In this document: one piece after another, positions 34,301 to 43,243 of the stretch | Layout: every line of letters begins with the position of its first letter | Position numbering within the stretch: position 1 is the stretch's first letter | Assembly (NCBI GenBank): GCA_936440205.1 | Contig: OW387148.1 | Location: 25,041,961-25,105,960 of the forward strand | Direction: 5' to 3' | Source of the DNA: Lepidonotus clava | Lineage: Eukaryota > Annelida > Polychaeta > Phyllodocida > Polynoidae | Length of the DNA: 64,000 nt | Program-made: the position numbers and the translations under genes | The notes under the pieces: generated by a model | Told to the model about the DNA's origin: nothing | Seen by the model: only the letters and a program-made list of their open reading frames with translations | Databases searched by the model: none

Positions 34301-35631
34301 GTTCTGTTTCAGGTTGCAACTTACATATTTTGCATATCCTATTTCAGGAGGCACACGTGGATTGTAATACCTACCCCTTTCTATTTCTAAGTCATGGCAG
34401 CTTATTCGGAAAGCACAATAAAGCTTTCTATATGGTACTGGGACATCCTGAAGGGACAAATATTTCTCAATATCATAGTTATTTTTTAAGGTTTTGTATG
34501 TTCTGAGCTTGCTATGGTCATTTATCATCGTATAATGAGCTTCAAAATAGGATTGAGGGTAGACACTCTTTACCTTTTTCACCATCTCTTCTAGACAGTC
34601 ATTAATCGGTTCATGTACAAGGACAAACATTTTAAATCGCCCATTTGATTCTACACATTATACAACACCTACGTGGGGTCTCTTCCACTCGATGTCGGGC
34701 CAGCAGGAGGGTGGGTCCTTGAAGAACATGGAGGAGTCGATGGCGTCGAAGTCGGGGTCCTCCCATAGGATGCCCTCCCCCAGGCACATGGCCTTAACCT
34801 CCTCGTACGTCTTGGCGTCCTCGTAACCGGCCGGCCGACGCTTCCTGAGGTATAAGGGAGGGGTATTGGCGTATTGTTAATGATAAGGGCATTGATTAAG
34901 GAGCATACCAGGAGCAAAGTGTGACTTTCACTTTTGCTATGTAAAGACTCAGGTGCGGATCCAGGAATTTGAAAAAAAAGGAAGGGGGGGGGGCGTGGTA
35001 CAGCAAAATCTTTTGCATCAATTTCATGATTATAGTTCGCCGCATCAATCAAAGTTTAGCTTTGAGTTTTGCTATTATGATCCAAAGGATGGCAATAGAT
35101 GGCAAGGGATGGCACTTTCGTTTTCCTCTGCGGTACTCATTCCGTATGTATAATTGCATACATTGCTACAAGCACGTGTACGAAAGTCAGATATCGTGTT
35201 TTGTTGGATTGTTGTGGACAGGGACGTTGTGTGAAGAGGTATTAGACTTGGATTGCATTATAGCATAGACATATAGTCTCATATATTTCTATGGTTAGTT
35301 CTTTGTCACTAAGTGCAGGGAAATAGCTATACTTTAGGTAACAACTTTTGTTACCCTTTTCATTCTTAATTGAAGGGAAAACATGTATATTCCTAGATTT
35401 TCGTCTTAAAAGCATACGTATCTCCCAATCCTCCTATATAAGTAAATTTGAAGAAACCCCCAATTTCCTGATTAATTGGCGGGACCCTCAAGGCCGCTAT
35501 ACCTACCTCATGGTGCTGCGTTTGCTGGATCCCCGGCCAGTGTCCCGGATGGTGGGACGCCCCCCGAAAAAGTCGTCGAAATCATCAAAGCTGGGGATCC
35601 AGCCTCGCTGGTAGCGTCTGAAGAACGACAT
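17560..35631 (-). CDS. Classical calpain (calcium-dependent cysteine protease), gene A, 19 coding exons, 733 aa
   Basis: Cytosolic calcium-activated cysteine protease making limited cuts in its substrates. Coding exons: 35631-35507, 34844-34673, 31652-31583, 31301-31200, 28961-28811, 28056-27888, 27742-27662, 27211-27111, 26799-26534, 25935-25775, 25355-25144, 24604-24568, 22980-22836, 22337-22279, 22043-21975, 21477-21399, 18551-18435, 18085-18027, 17586-17560. They sum to 2202 nt in one open frame. Domains: N-terminal leader 1-60; protease core with Cys125 (GDCWLLAA), His281 (GHAYSIT) and Asn309 (RNPWG), spaced as in human calpains; C2-like domain about 370-540; acidic linker; PEF domain about 560-733 ending QLTMYS. 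EF2 and EF3 loops look able to bind calcium. All introns are GT-AG except intron 10, which is GC-AG. The start ATG is the only one in the first coding exon ahead of the conserved leader; an acceptor 8 nt upstream of it implies a separate 5' UTR exon. The exact vertebrate orthologue cannot be told. Confidence 0.95.
18027..18085 (-). CDS. Calpain gene A coding exon 18 (EF-hand 5)
   Basis: 59 nt. Encodes [19 protein letters not shown], the non-calcium-binding fifth EF-hand that mediates PEF pairing in calpains. Acceptor TTGCAG, donor GAG|GTAAGA. Confidence 0.92.
18435..18551 (-). CDS. Calpain gene A coding exon 17 (EF-hand 4)
   Basis: 117 nt, identical in length to gene B exon 6. Encodes [20 protein letters not shown] and then [10 protein letters not shown]. 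Acceptor CTCCAG, donor TTCC|GTAAGT. Confidence 0.94.
21399..21477 (-). CDS. Calpain gene A coding exon 16 (EF-hand 3)
   Basis: 79 nt. Encodes [19 protein letters not shown] with a canonical 12-residue loop (Asp647, Asp649, Asn651, Glu658). The donor ATAG|GTCTGT is non-consensus at +3 to +6. Confidence 0.91.
21647..21775. mobile_element. Partial copy of the CCACTGGGTACCAGC foldback family in calpain intron 15
   Basis: TTCTGGGCCACTGGGTACCAGC and CTATCAGTGT match the end of the foldback element at 61066-61220; the opposite end is not clearly preserved. Confidence 0.55.
21975..22043 (-). CDS. Calpain gene A coding exon 15 (EF-hand 2 loop)
   Basis: 69 nt, 23 codons, [20 protein letters not shown]. 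With Asp617 this completes an EF loop ending in Asp rather than Glu at position 12. Same length as gene B exon 4. Confidence 0.93.
22279..22337 (-). CDS. Calpain gene A coding exon 14 (EF-hand 2, first half)
   Basis: 59 nt. Encodes [17 protein letters not shown], matching the calpain helix ahead of EF2. Acceptor TTCCAG, donor GAC|GTATCC, which is weak but is also the sequence at the same junction in gene B. Confidence 0.9.
22590..22742. mobile_element. hAT-like MITE in calpain intron 13
   Basis: Ends CAGTGGCGGATTTAG and, inverted, CAGGGGCGGATCCAGAGA; about 150 bp; flanked by CAGTGCA-like direct repeats. CAG-CTG ends and an ~8-bp target suit hAT. The same end motif (TGCGGATCCAG) recurs at 34951 and 59967. 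Confidence 0.6.
22836..22980 (-). CDS. Calpain gene A coding exon 13 (PEF EF-hand 1)
   Basis: 145 nt. Starts [12 protein letters not shown] and continues [20 protein letters not shown], the first EF-hand of the PEF domain. Very GC-rich against its surroundings. Donor GGAG|GTGAGT. Confidence 0.94.
23669..23800 (+). repeat. Tandem repeat, about 44 bp x 3, in calpain intron 12
   Basis: Three units starting TCAATGT at 23669, 23714 and 23757, each with GGAATGAAAGCTTTCATTGGT-like sequence. The 45- and 43-bp spacing shows small indels. Confidence 0.8.
24568..24604 (-). CDS. Calpain gene A coding exon 12 (acidic linker)
   Basis: 37 nt micro-exon ([12 protein letters not shown]) between the C2-like and PEF domains. 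It is defined by acceptor TTTTACAG and donor GAT|GTAAGT and is needed to keep the frame. It ends in phase 0, the same phase at which gene B's PEF exons begin. Confidence 0.88.
25144..25355 (-). CDS. Calpain gene A coding exon 11 (C2-like domain)
   Basis: 212 nt. Encodes [20 protein letters not shown] and [20 protein letters not shown], the diagnostic end of the calpain C2-like domain. Donor GA|GTAAGT. Confidence 0.95.
25775..25935 (-). CDS. Calpain gene A coding exon 10 (C2-like domain, acidic loop; GC donor)
   Basis: 161 nt. Encodes [12 protein letters not shown], an acidic run ([10 protein letters not shown]) typical of the calpain C2-like domain, and IGYMVYE. The only donor keeping the frame is GAG|GCGAGT, so intron 10 is GC-AG. 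Confidence 0.93.
26165..26533 (-). repeat. Decayed 25-bp tandem array copying the exon 9 edge and donor
   Basis: Plus-strand unit TAACTCACAGGGATAGTTTT with about 11 copies, spaced about 25 bp in the part nearest the exon (26423, 26448, 26473, 26498). On the minus strand each reads CCCTGTGAGTTATTG, i.e. the last exon 9 bases and its GTGAGT donor. Confidence 0.85.
26534..26799 (-). CDS. Calpain gene A coding exon 9 (end of PC2, start of C2-like domain)
   Basis: 266 nt, the longest exon, apparently fusing what are separate exons in vertebrates. Encodes [40 protein letters not shown]. The donor CCCT|GTGAGT is followed by about 11 decayed 25-bp copies of the exon edge and donor. Confidence 0.94.
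27111..27211 (-). CDS. Calpain gene A coding exon 8 (catalytic asparagine)
   Basis: 101 nt, contains [20 protein letters not shown] with catalytic Asn309. Acceptor TGCCAG, donor GA|GTGAGT. Confidence 0.95.
27662..27742 (-). CDS. Calpain gene A coding exon 7 (catalytic histidine)
   Basis: 81 nt, 27 codons, with catalytic His281 in [13 protein letters not shown]. Acceptor TGCTAG, donor CTG|GTGAGT. Confidence 0.95.
27888..28056 (-). CDS. Calpain gene A coding exon 6
   Basis: 169 nt, the same length as the matching vertebrate calpain exon. Encodes [20 protein letters not shown] and ends GLMGCSID, the PC1/PC2 boundary region. A decayed duplicate of its 5' edge and acceptor lies upstream in the intron at 28155-28215. 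Confidence 0.95.
28081..28440 (-). repeat. Diverged repeats copying the exon 6 start and acceptor, plus (TA)n
   Basis: Plus-strand GGGCCTCGTATGAACCGTTC of real exon 6 recurs as GGGCCTCGCATGACCTGTTC at about 28168 (134-bp offset) and more weakly near 28407. The copy at 28168 keeps a pyrimidine tract and AG on the minus strand. A shorter ~30-bp repeat (GTGAGGTCCTTA) lies at 28086 and 28115. Confidence 0.7.
28286..28343. repeat. (TA)n microsatellite
   Basis: About 28 TA units with one interruption, in calpain intron 5. Can extrude as a cruciform; probably length-variable. Confidence 0.95.
28811..28961 (-). CDS. Calpain gene A coding exon 5
   Basis: 151 nt. Encodes [20 protein letters not shown] and then [14 protein letters not shown], strongly conserved PC1 sequence. 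Acceptor TTTCAG, donor AA|GTGAGT, phase 2 out. Confidence 0.95.
29080..29263. mobile_element. hAT-like MITE in calpain intron 4
   Basis: Ends AAGGGTGGATCCAGGATAAA and, inverted, AAGGGCAGGATCCAGGATTT, about 183 bp. Related to the GGATCCAG family at 22590. Confidence 0.6.
30800..31262 (-). repeat. 91-bp tandem array copying the exon 4 end and donor
   Basis: Five near-identical units with TGGTGCAAC starting at 30876, 30968, 31059, 31150 and 31241 (91-92 bp steps), plus a decayed partial further out. The first unit overlaps real exon 4 (31200-31262); each unit carries about 60 bp of exon end and a GTAAGG/GTAAGA donor. Confidence 0.92.
31200..31301 (-). CDS. Calpain gene A coding exon 4 (catalytic cysteine)
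   Basis: 102 nt, begins at GDCWLLAA with the nucleophile Cys125 and ends DEYAG. Acceptor TTTGCAG, donor GCCG|GTAAGG. The last ~60 nt and the donor are repeated several times downstream in the intron (30800-31199). Using any downstream donor would read a TAA five codons into the intron, so the first donor must be the productive one. Confidence 0.93.
31583..31652 (-). CDS. Calpain gene A coding exon 3
   Basis: 70 nt, the usual size for this calpain exon. It encodes EICDDP..F...[11 protein letters not shown], leading directly into the catalytic Cys exon. Phase 0 in, phase 1 out. Confidence 0.93.
31748..33685 (-). mobile_element. Kolobok/T2-type non-autonomous DNA transposon, copy 1 (1930 bp plus TTAA target copies)
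   Basis: Element 31752-33681 flanked by TTAA on both sides. Ends read TTAAAGGGGCACAGTCACAG on the left and, inverted, TTAAAGGGGGCCTATCACGC on the right, an imperfect terminal inverted repeat. TTAAAGGRR ends with TTAA targets are the mark of T2-MITEs of the Kolobok superfamily. No transposase is seen; two short ORFs (89 and 77 codons) look like chance. It lies in calpain intron 2. A second copy of the same length lies inverted at 54756-56685. Confidence 0.85.
33900..34640 (-). mobile_element. LINE 3' tail (post-RT region), in calpain intron 2
   Basis: Minus-strand frames encode a LINE C-terminal tail: [21 protein letters not shown], then after a frameshift near 34350 [20 protein letters not shown] and NELRRKMF, a zinc-knuckle-like end. 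The 3' terminus is AATAAAG-AATAAATAAAT-like near 33900. 5'-truncated and broken. Its truncated end lies about 30 bp inside the intron from the exon 2 donor. Confidence 0.75.
34673..34844 (-). CDS. Calpain gene A coding exon 2 (start of protease core)
   Basis: 172 nt, residues 42-99. It carries the family signature [13 protein letters not shown] followed by EWKRP, the start of protease subdomain PC1. Acceptor CCTCAG, donor CAC|GTAGGT. A LINE tail begins about 30 bp into the following intron. Confidence 0.93.
34948..34998 (+). mobile_element. Fragment of GGATCCAG hAT-like family with G tract
   Basis: GGTGCGGATCCAGGAATTTG followed by A-rich sequence and a G10 run; the other end was not located. 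In calpain intron 1 (between coding exons 1 and 2). Confidence 0.45.
35507..35631 (-). CDS. Calpain gene A coding exon 1 (N-terminal leader)
   Basis: 125 nt, residues 1-41 plus 2 nt, beginning [11 protein letters not shown]. An acceptor (TTGCAG) ends at 35640, so 8 nt of 5' UTR share this exon and the transcript starts elsewhere upstream. The donor is GAG|GTAGGT. The leader is Arg- and Asp/Phe-rich and matches no named domain. Confidence 0.88.
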
Positions 35632-35639
35632 CTTTAGGC

Positions 35640-38600
35640 CTGCAATGAGAATTCAAATAGCAATTGTTAGACATTTATAACCTGAGGGAATTTGATATAG
35701 GTATTTTCATTACAACGGCAGCTAGGGCATTTCACCATACAAACATTCGTTTTTCAGTTAGCTGATCGAATCCAATACTAACATTGAGAGAGGGGATCTG
35801 CAATAAGGATCACTATAGGGTTACTATTTTATCCATGTATTACTTCGATTTTAAGTATGGGTTGCGTTGGTTCGAAAATTAACGTTGCTGCAAAATGTAA
35901 ATTGACCATATTTTCAAATTGTCCATTAATTGTCATAGACTATTATTACCCGTCTCCATTATTATGGTGATGATCCAATGTCTTTAAAAACGTTAACCAT
36001 GCAACGTCGGTTATCTAAGATTTATAAACCTCTCTATTGTTTTACTCCACAATAGAAACAAAATTGTTTATCTGTAAAATCTATTAATTAACCTCAAATA
36101 TATGAACCTCGATGTTAGATATTGCAGTGTAATCTTCAAGACCACCCACCCCCACCGCTGTTCTGCCTATCCAATATGAACACCCATAATGTAGCCTGAG
36201 TTAAACATGGGGAACGCAGAACCCCATCTGTTTAATTTGAGCTGCTAGTACTCTGTATCTGTAGTTTAAAGACCAACAGAGACTGCTGTTAACCCACTCA
36301 GGGGTAAACTAACCAAACATCTGCGAATCACATGGGGTCTGGTATGTCTTGCAGTTCTCACACAAGTTTGAGGGGGTTAATTCAACAGTGGCTTCTATTC
36401 CTTTTATACATTCGTGTGTATGTACTGGCAATGTACATACTAGCTACTGCGAGTAACCTGTATCATCGACCCTTCCAGATAAATGAATAATATTGATAAA
36501 TAGGGAAAACTGTTGGAATCTTCCCGTTGTTTCTAGAATTGTGACTGCAAAACTGTACACAGAATAATCAAAGGTGGCCTACTGGTATAGGTACTTTGAC
36601 TTTGTTGCATATTCAATCTAAATAATGGTTTTGTCAGGGAAACATGATGAAGACTGTGAACATTATAGACGGCACTAAGGTACTAAGAAACAATTTACAA
36701 AAACTATTTCAACCTATCTAATAGCTTAGCTAATTCATGTGTTCGTGTGTTCATGTATGAAGTAGCTAGTATTCTTATTCTTATTACAATGCAACTAACT
36801 CTCAGATTCCTACAGTGTGTACTATACCTCCCCTTCCTTGTTGAATTTGAGGTATATGTGGAGGTTACACTGAGGTCAGGCTGTCTGAACCCTCATATCA
36901 GAGAATGTTCACATGGGACGATGCTAATTATAGAAATGGGCCGTGGAGCATGACATACCTGGGATGTGTATACGGATTGTGTAGGAGTGTGGTCAGTGAA
37001 GGAGTGCGCACACTATAGCACTGTTTACCTCCTATCGCATAGAAAGTGAAAACCTTTACACTAAGGTCCAAAATTAGATTTATCCATTCCAAAAATGTCT
37101 GATCCATTGTCAGTTTTCTCCCCTTTGCAAACTTGTTCTGGGCAGGAAAACATTAAATTTTACTATTGAAATTTGCATTACTGGGAAGATTTCATTGTGT
37201 ATAGCCCCAATCGACTTTTCTTCTGAACCAATACAATACAAGCATAATAATAATATGCGATGGTTTTGCCATCAGCTTGATACAGCCTGGCATTGGTTTG
37301 TTTCCGGAATAACATTATACATGTCCATCATACATGTCCAATGACTGGTCTTACACCAGTATGGTTGGCCTGTCTCAAATCTAATTGGTTACTGTCTGTA
37401 TAATACCTGTATAATAGTGTATGGAAAGGGTCGAAATCCTAGAAAGTATTAGTCGATGATACCAAATTAAGCAATCAAATTCAAGTGGTTTACACCAGGC
37501 ACCCCATAGAGTTAGAGGCCCACAATCATCACACACTGAGTGGCCCACCTGTACTTTGACACGGTTGGTAAACTGGGATCCATCCACAATGTGTTTGGTC
37601 AGTGTGGGACCCCAGTCTTGGCATACATTGGTTGTAAACACACGAACCATTAGGTCAACACATGAATATTATTGACCATACATCAATAGTCATGTTACTA
37701 ATAAAAACTTAATCGGTTTTGACTGATTTTAGTGCAATACAGTTCTCTCTTCATTTAAGCGTATGTGCGTTCTATGATATTAGAAACATCTTCTCTTATG
37801 TTTGGTATACTGCTTCGTATTTGAGAAGGTTTGGTATTTGATAAGCCAACCAAAAATAAAGTTATTAGATTTGAAAATGTGTTTATACAGCATAGACTGT
37901 TCCACTGTGTCTCATAGATCTTCACAGTTTTTCAGTCGGTCCACATTGATCAAAATTCCAGGCAGAGTTGCCAAAGGGCAGTTACTGAGACTACAATGTA
38001 TGGCCTTCAGGGTTTGCAGTAGATGTACACAAGCTCTGACCCACTTATTTGTATCTATTCTAAGTTAAGTCTATTTTTGTATCGACCGTCTATTCTACCT
38101 ATGATTTCAGCATAACCCTTATGAAGAGTGTTAACGTGACCAAAATTACCAAAGTTAAACAACTTTGAAGAAGGTTGCAAATTCTGCATAAAAATAAGTT
38201 GCATTGAGGAGATGACTCTAAATATTGAAATTAACAAAGGTGTTCTACTGTTTTGATGAAGATAGATAACAATTGCAACAACGGGTGTGAACTGATTTGG
38301 AATGTTCTCTTTATCCTTTGGGGTACAAACTCATACCTGCTCACTTAAGAGAACCGAACTAGACGTTAAACAGATATTCTAAAACTACACACTGACTAAT
38401 CTTCACTACACTAACTGAACTTACAAATATATACAACATATGACAGTACACAGACACATAAACACACAAAAAAGACCTGAGTCAAACAGGCTAAAAACCA
38501 AAAGCTCAAGGCCACGAACATGATGTTCGACCTGAAGGGGAGAGGTCGGGGAGTAGATGCTGAGGCTGAGCCACCTACTTCTGGACGAAAATACACAAAA

Positions 38601-39004
38601 ACTCTAATTGTGAACCATATTGGCCAAGACTTATGTTGACGGTATGGTGTTTGGCGTGAAGTAAAGAAGGAAGGTTCTGGTGTGTTGGGTAATGAGGGAG
38701 GCTGGGCTAGGAGGAAATATGATGAAGTGTTTTTGAGATGGCACACTTGTATACTTGTATACTTATAAATACAACATTCTGCCATATGTGTGTATGGTTG
38801 ACGTTATGATTAAGACATGAGGCATTTAGATGAAAAATAACCAGGCAACTGGTTTTTCTCATTTAAACCACACGTTAAGCCCGCAACATATCTTACATGT
38901 CAATTGTTTACTTATCCTGCACATATTTCAGTAAATCTTTTTCCCTTCTCTTCTTGTAATGCTCACCGATGTTTCTCTTTGCCATTCTAATTTCATCTCT
39001 TTAT
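35640..39004. other. Upstream of calpain coding exon 1, no firm gene
   Basis: AT-rich with short open frames. A plus-strand stretch at 38520-38640 is protein-like (PPTSGRKYTKTLIVNHIGQD) but has stops on both sides and no clear splice sites. Probably intron 1 of gene A's 5' UTR. Confidence 0.4.
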
Positions 39005-39778
39005 TTTATTTTTTTTAAATTCTTTTATTTATACTGATAATATGATTAGCAAATCAATGCTAGTTTACATCAAATACCAGTTATATATATATACATTTAC
39101 ATTATAATTCAGGTATAAAGATAACATATGTACAATGGTGGGTTGCTCATTACGCAACATTCATCTCAGTCTTAAATTTTACACCAATCACATGAGGAGA
39201 ATGCTCACATTTAATATTTTTCATGATGGTAAAGAGACATGTTTAATTTACATAGTAAATCAACATCTAAATCTAAATGTAGCACAATTCAGGAATAACT
39301 AATCCCTATGTTTGCGGAACAATACATGATTTCAGCCATTGTTTTTGGTTGGCTTTAAATTTTTCAAAAGTGTCTATACCTCTTACATTAGCATCCAATC
39401 CATTCCAATTTATGGCTCCTTTGTAGAAGACATTCCTTTTGTACAATTCACTATTTGGTTTAACAGTCAGAAACAAGGGGGCATCATGGGCCCTTGTTCT
39501 AATATTTCTTTTATTTACAATTTGTTCATTTGACAACTGTTTATACATATATAATCTTATATACATCAATCTTCTACATTCAAGTTTAGCAATATCACAT
39601 AGTTCATGTAAACGAATTGTTGGTAAATGAATTTGTGAACTGACACAAGTCCTTAAACCCCTATTTTGTAAAGTTTGTAGTCTATTCAGTTTTTTTTTAT
39701 TAGCACCATCATACAAAGTACAGCCATATTCAATAATTGGTAAAATCATTGATTTATAAATATTTTGTTCTCTGCTTA
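39005..39778 (-). mobile_element. LINE 3' fragment
   Basis: Minus-strand 147-codon frame (39749-39306): MILPIIEYGCTLYDGANKKK, RLQTLQNRGLRTC, GAINWNGLDANVRGIDTF. This matches the post-RT region of the LINE at 2337-4954 in layout. An A-rich tail on the minus strand lies near 39005-39030. The RT domain itself is absent. Confidence 0.75.
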
Positions 39779-41079
39779 AAAAGTTTTACTGATGACATTA
39801 ACAATATAAAAAATCTAATTGACTAGGGGACTCTGAGCATTGTTACTTGGATTGCTGCCAGGTGCCCTGAAGACAAGCTACCCAGGTTGACAACCACGTG
39901 ACTGACGCAAGGCATTCTGGGTCAGCAGGCCCCCTGGTGGTGGTGACTGTACCTTATAGTGAGGGTCAAGGTCATAGGTCAAAGTATTATTACTCTACCT
40001 GTGCCCCAATGTAAATAATCATGGATGGCTGAAAAATAGTAGGTTACAAGGAATCTAAGTAGACCTAGCAGTTTTTTTCTTAACGCTCGAACTACCTAAA
40101 AACACTTTTCTGTAGAAAATGGCTATTCAATCAACTATTATCATATCATTATGACACCAAGACTGGCCCCCTCTGAGTGGGTACTGTGGTTAAGTCATCC
40201 AGTTCTTCATCTGCCAAGAAACTTGACTAACAAACGTTCTATGCTTCTATGTCTATGCTTCTGATTAATCTTCTTTCAAGAAGCAATTTTTCATCCACTG
40301 AATGTTGAACAAATTCCTTCTTCCAATTAATGTATCTTGTGGAAAGGTTCTTTATTTTGCACTTCCTTTTCAAACATCAGAATTCTAGGTCTTACCTAAA
40401 ATACTTGCTTACATCTCACCCAACAGTTTTCTTCACCTCTGTCATCACCCTGCGACAAACAACACTAAACACTCCCCAGCCACATAACCACTCTATGTCT
40501 CTGAAGTACCAAATACCATATATCTGCTTGAGGAGTGTAGGAACAACAAAAAAGAAGATGGACGACACATGTCATGGGTGCTAGGTACACCCGGAGTTTA
40601 CGACTACCTGCAAATGCTTAAAAATAAGTCAGCTCACAAGGGCTAGACCCTACCACCAGTGTACCATATATTACTGAGGAATCCCTAGAAAAGTGTAGCC
40701 CGACCCAGTGTGAGTCGCTCTCAGGCCTGGTATCACGACATCCTGTTTCAGATGCTCTTTCCTATAGTTGCAATAGGGAGGCATTTCAAAATATTCTAAT
40801 TATTTATAGTATACAGATTGCGCTAAACAACACTTCAATGTTCTGAAGATTTCAAACTTAAAAAACATGTCCGCAATATGTTATTGTGCATATATGGCTC
40901 CTGAGATAAGAAGATGACAAATGATTAGTTCACTGTGGGAAGTGATCCTAACTGAACAGTCTGGAACTCATTATATTAACTTACGTATAAAAGATCAAAG
41001 CATTCAACGGGGACATGTATATCTCCTCCGTTTTTGTGTGTGTATGAAGCCTGAAGTATCTCTCTTCATACACGAGAGC
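39779..41079. other. No gene seen
   Basis: AT-rich with a short GC-richer patch (about 39890-39970). Nothing recognised. Confidence 0.45.
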
Positions 41080-41345
41080 TACACTGTTAAAATGGTGTTT
41101 AGAATTTAAATATGTTTAGGGTATAAACATGTTTATAATCTAAATACATTAAACCATATCTGTTTAAAACCTAAACACTTGTAACTTCTAAACATGTGTT
41201 GGGTTAACTATGCTTAAAATCTAAATGCATAATATCAGTTGTGTTTAAAAGCTAAACACTTGTAACCTCTAACCATGTTTTGAATGGGACATGTTTAGAA
41301 TCTAAACACATAATATCAATTGTATACTATATGGAAAAGAAAAAT

Positions 41346-41417
41346 GGACACTTTGGGATTAGAACCCGCATTCTCTACATTCAAGGTAGAAGCCTAACCA
41401 ACTGAGCTAACTTGGAC
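41346..41417 (-). pseudogene. tRNA-like sequence
   Basis: Minus strand has A box (TAGCTCAGTTGGTTAG), a 5-bp anticodon stem (TCTAC/GTAGA) around CTTGAAT, which would read TGA, and B-box-like GGGTTCTAATCCC. The acceptor stem does not pair and a Ser-type long variable arm is missing, so it is not a working tRNA; a tRNA-derived SINE head or pseudogene. Confidence 0.55.
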
Positions 41418-41566
41418 TGCATGCAGTGCACTCTGGCAGAGTCAGCACCAATGAGTAGGATCTGTACTACTATACAGGTATTCAACATAAGACAGCCAAT
41501 AGTTCAATACTCTCACACCCCTACTTATTCAGTTAAGTAGCAAAGCTGGACTGTGTCTACCTACAG

Positions 41567-41638
41567 GCCTCCATAGCTCAGTGGTAGAGCATAGGCTTCA
41601 TATGCGAGGGGCCCCGGGTTCAAATCTCGGCTACTGAA
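41567..41638 (+). pseudogene. tRNA-like sequence
   Basis: A box TAGCTCAGTGGTAGAGC and B box GGGTTCAAATC are intact, with CAT at the anticodon position. Anticodon and acceptor stems pair poorly. A tRNA-derived pseudogene, though it could still recruit Pol III. Confidence 0.55.
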
Positions 41639-43169
41639 GTTATCAAATTACTACTTTGAAGTAGTTGTACTATTAGTGGTTTGCAACATACCGTCCATAT
41701 TTTTGGCCATGATTAGTAAAATGTTTTTTTCACACACTTAGGAATTTGGAACTTTGTGATTAAAAATGTTAGATTTTTAAGTTTTTGTAGCGTCATTAAG
41801 ATAATCACTTCATTGGCCTGTTATTCTAGGTACGGTCAACCAACCAGAACACCCCTAAAACATTTACAAAACGTTTTAAAACACCTTTTCAGTAGGATTA
41901 ACATGTAGACACCTTTTTAGTTCAAGAACTTTATCAGCTATACCCTGAAGGTTTTACCTCCAACAATCAAACAACCCATGCAAGGCTAAACCAAGAAGGA
42001 AGGACATACTTGGTTATTGGCTCAATGATCCTGTAGTGTGTTTACAGGAGAAATAAAACTTTAAATGCTGTTAACATTACATCTGGTGTAAACTGTATGT
42101 CTTAGTACCATAGCAGTGTTTTACATGTAAAATCTACTGGGTTTTTTCACACACTACGGTATATTATTGTTAAATTTAAAATGGTTTTCATCCTTAAGAA
42201 TGAAAGAACACTTTACATATTATGGTATATTACTGTTTAACTTAACACCTAACCCTAAAGACCTTGAAGACCTAAATGCTTCATAGATAAACACCTAAAC
42301 ATCATAGATTTCTAAACACTTAACAGCTAAACATCAAAAAAGCATAAGCATTTTGATTCTAAACACCTTGAGGACCTTAACATTTCATGGGTAAACAGCT
42401 AAACATCACATATTTCTAAACACTTAACCCTAAACACCAATAATTCTAAACATGTTTAGGGAAATAAAGTGTTCCAAAACTGGATGCGCCGAAGTGTTTA
42501 GGAAAGTGTTTAGGTTCTAAACACTTGTTTTAACAGTGTACAGGTAAACTATATAAGTGAAAAGCATGAAGTTCGGCCATGCTACAAGTTGACTTACTTA
42601 ATACCTACGGCCCTCACAAATGTTGCAAACATGACCTTGATGCTCCAAATATCTACAGAAATATAACAGCGATTCTTCTCACAAAGTGTGACATAGACTA
42701 GGTGTTGGGTACTGCTGCAGGACAAAAATATTTTTATGAAAGGTGTTTACAAGCACCAATTCATAAAATAATTTGTATCTACTGAAAGTACATTGTAATC
42801 ACTTAATTGTTCTATAAGCACAATGACAGTAACCTATTAAATTCTTATTATGCTACAAGAAGAATATTCCCCTTCGTAGAACACTGGTACCCTGATCAAA
42901 TAGGCCTAGGTATGTGTATTCAAGGAATGTTATACCTGCCCTATCTGTACTGCTGAAGTTAATGTGGTGAAACGCACTGAAAGCTTTTTTTCTCCCTGAA
43001 AGCATTCGATACAATTACAAAGAACTGTTATATAGTTAGGTATCTTTATTCTGCTTCAATGTGCGACTCGTCTACTTCTCGTATAACCCATTAAGGTGAC
43101 ATGTTTAAGGTCCTCCGGCTACCCACATCATGTCTTTGAACATTTGTTTGTAAGCTACCACCAGCCCGT

Positions 43170-43243
43170 ACCTCGCTGCCGTCACCATACAAAAAGACCC
43201 CCAGAAACCTCAGGGGGCCTACAGGTTGGGTCAGGGCGGTCTG
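43170..43243 (-). other. Candidate orphan exon, unknown product
   Basis: On the minus strand an open stretch encodes NVQTALTQPVGPLRFLGVFL and on to YGDGSE, flanked by an acceptor-like AACAG/CAG and donor GAG|GTACGG. GC-rich. No family recognised. The plus strand is also open across it, so it may be chance or an exon of an unplaced gene. Confidence 0.25.

Larger units (their letters stand above)
41080..42540. mobile_element. TIR element with TA target copies, 1457 bp, carrying tRNA-like sequences
   Basis: TA flanks a segment (41082-42538) with ends CACTGTTAAAATGGTGTTTAGAA and, inverted, CACTGTTAAAACAAGTGTTTAG. Subterminal zones (41082-41340 and 42240-42538) are packed with TAAACA/TGTTTA motifs in both orientations. 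TA target and CACTG ends suit a Tc1/mariner-like or related non-autonomous element. No transposase frame. Two tRNA-like sequences lie in the middle in opposite orientations. Confidence 0.7.

Noticed and set aside
38411-38785. 124-codon minus frame with hydrophobic run
   Set aside because: No family features, no splice context, low-complexity C-terminus; likely chance. A plus-strand stretch in the same place is equally unsupported.
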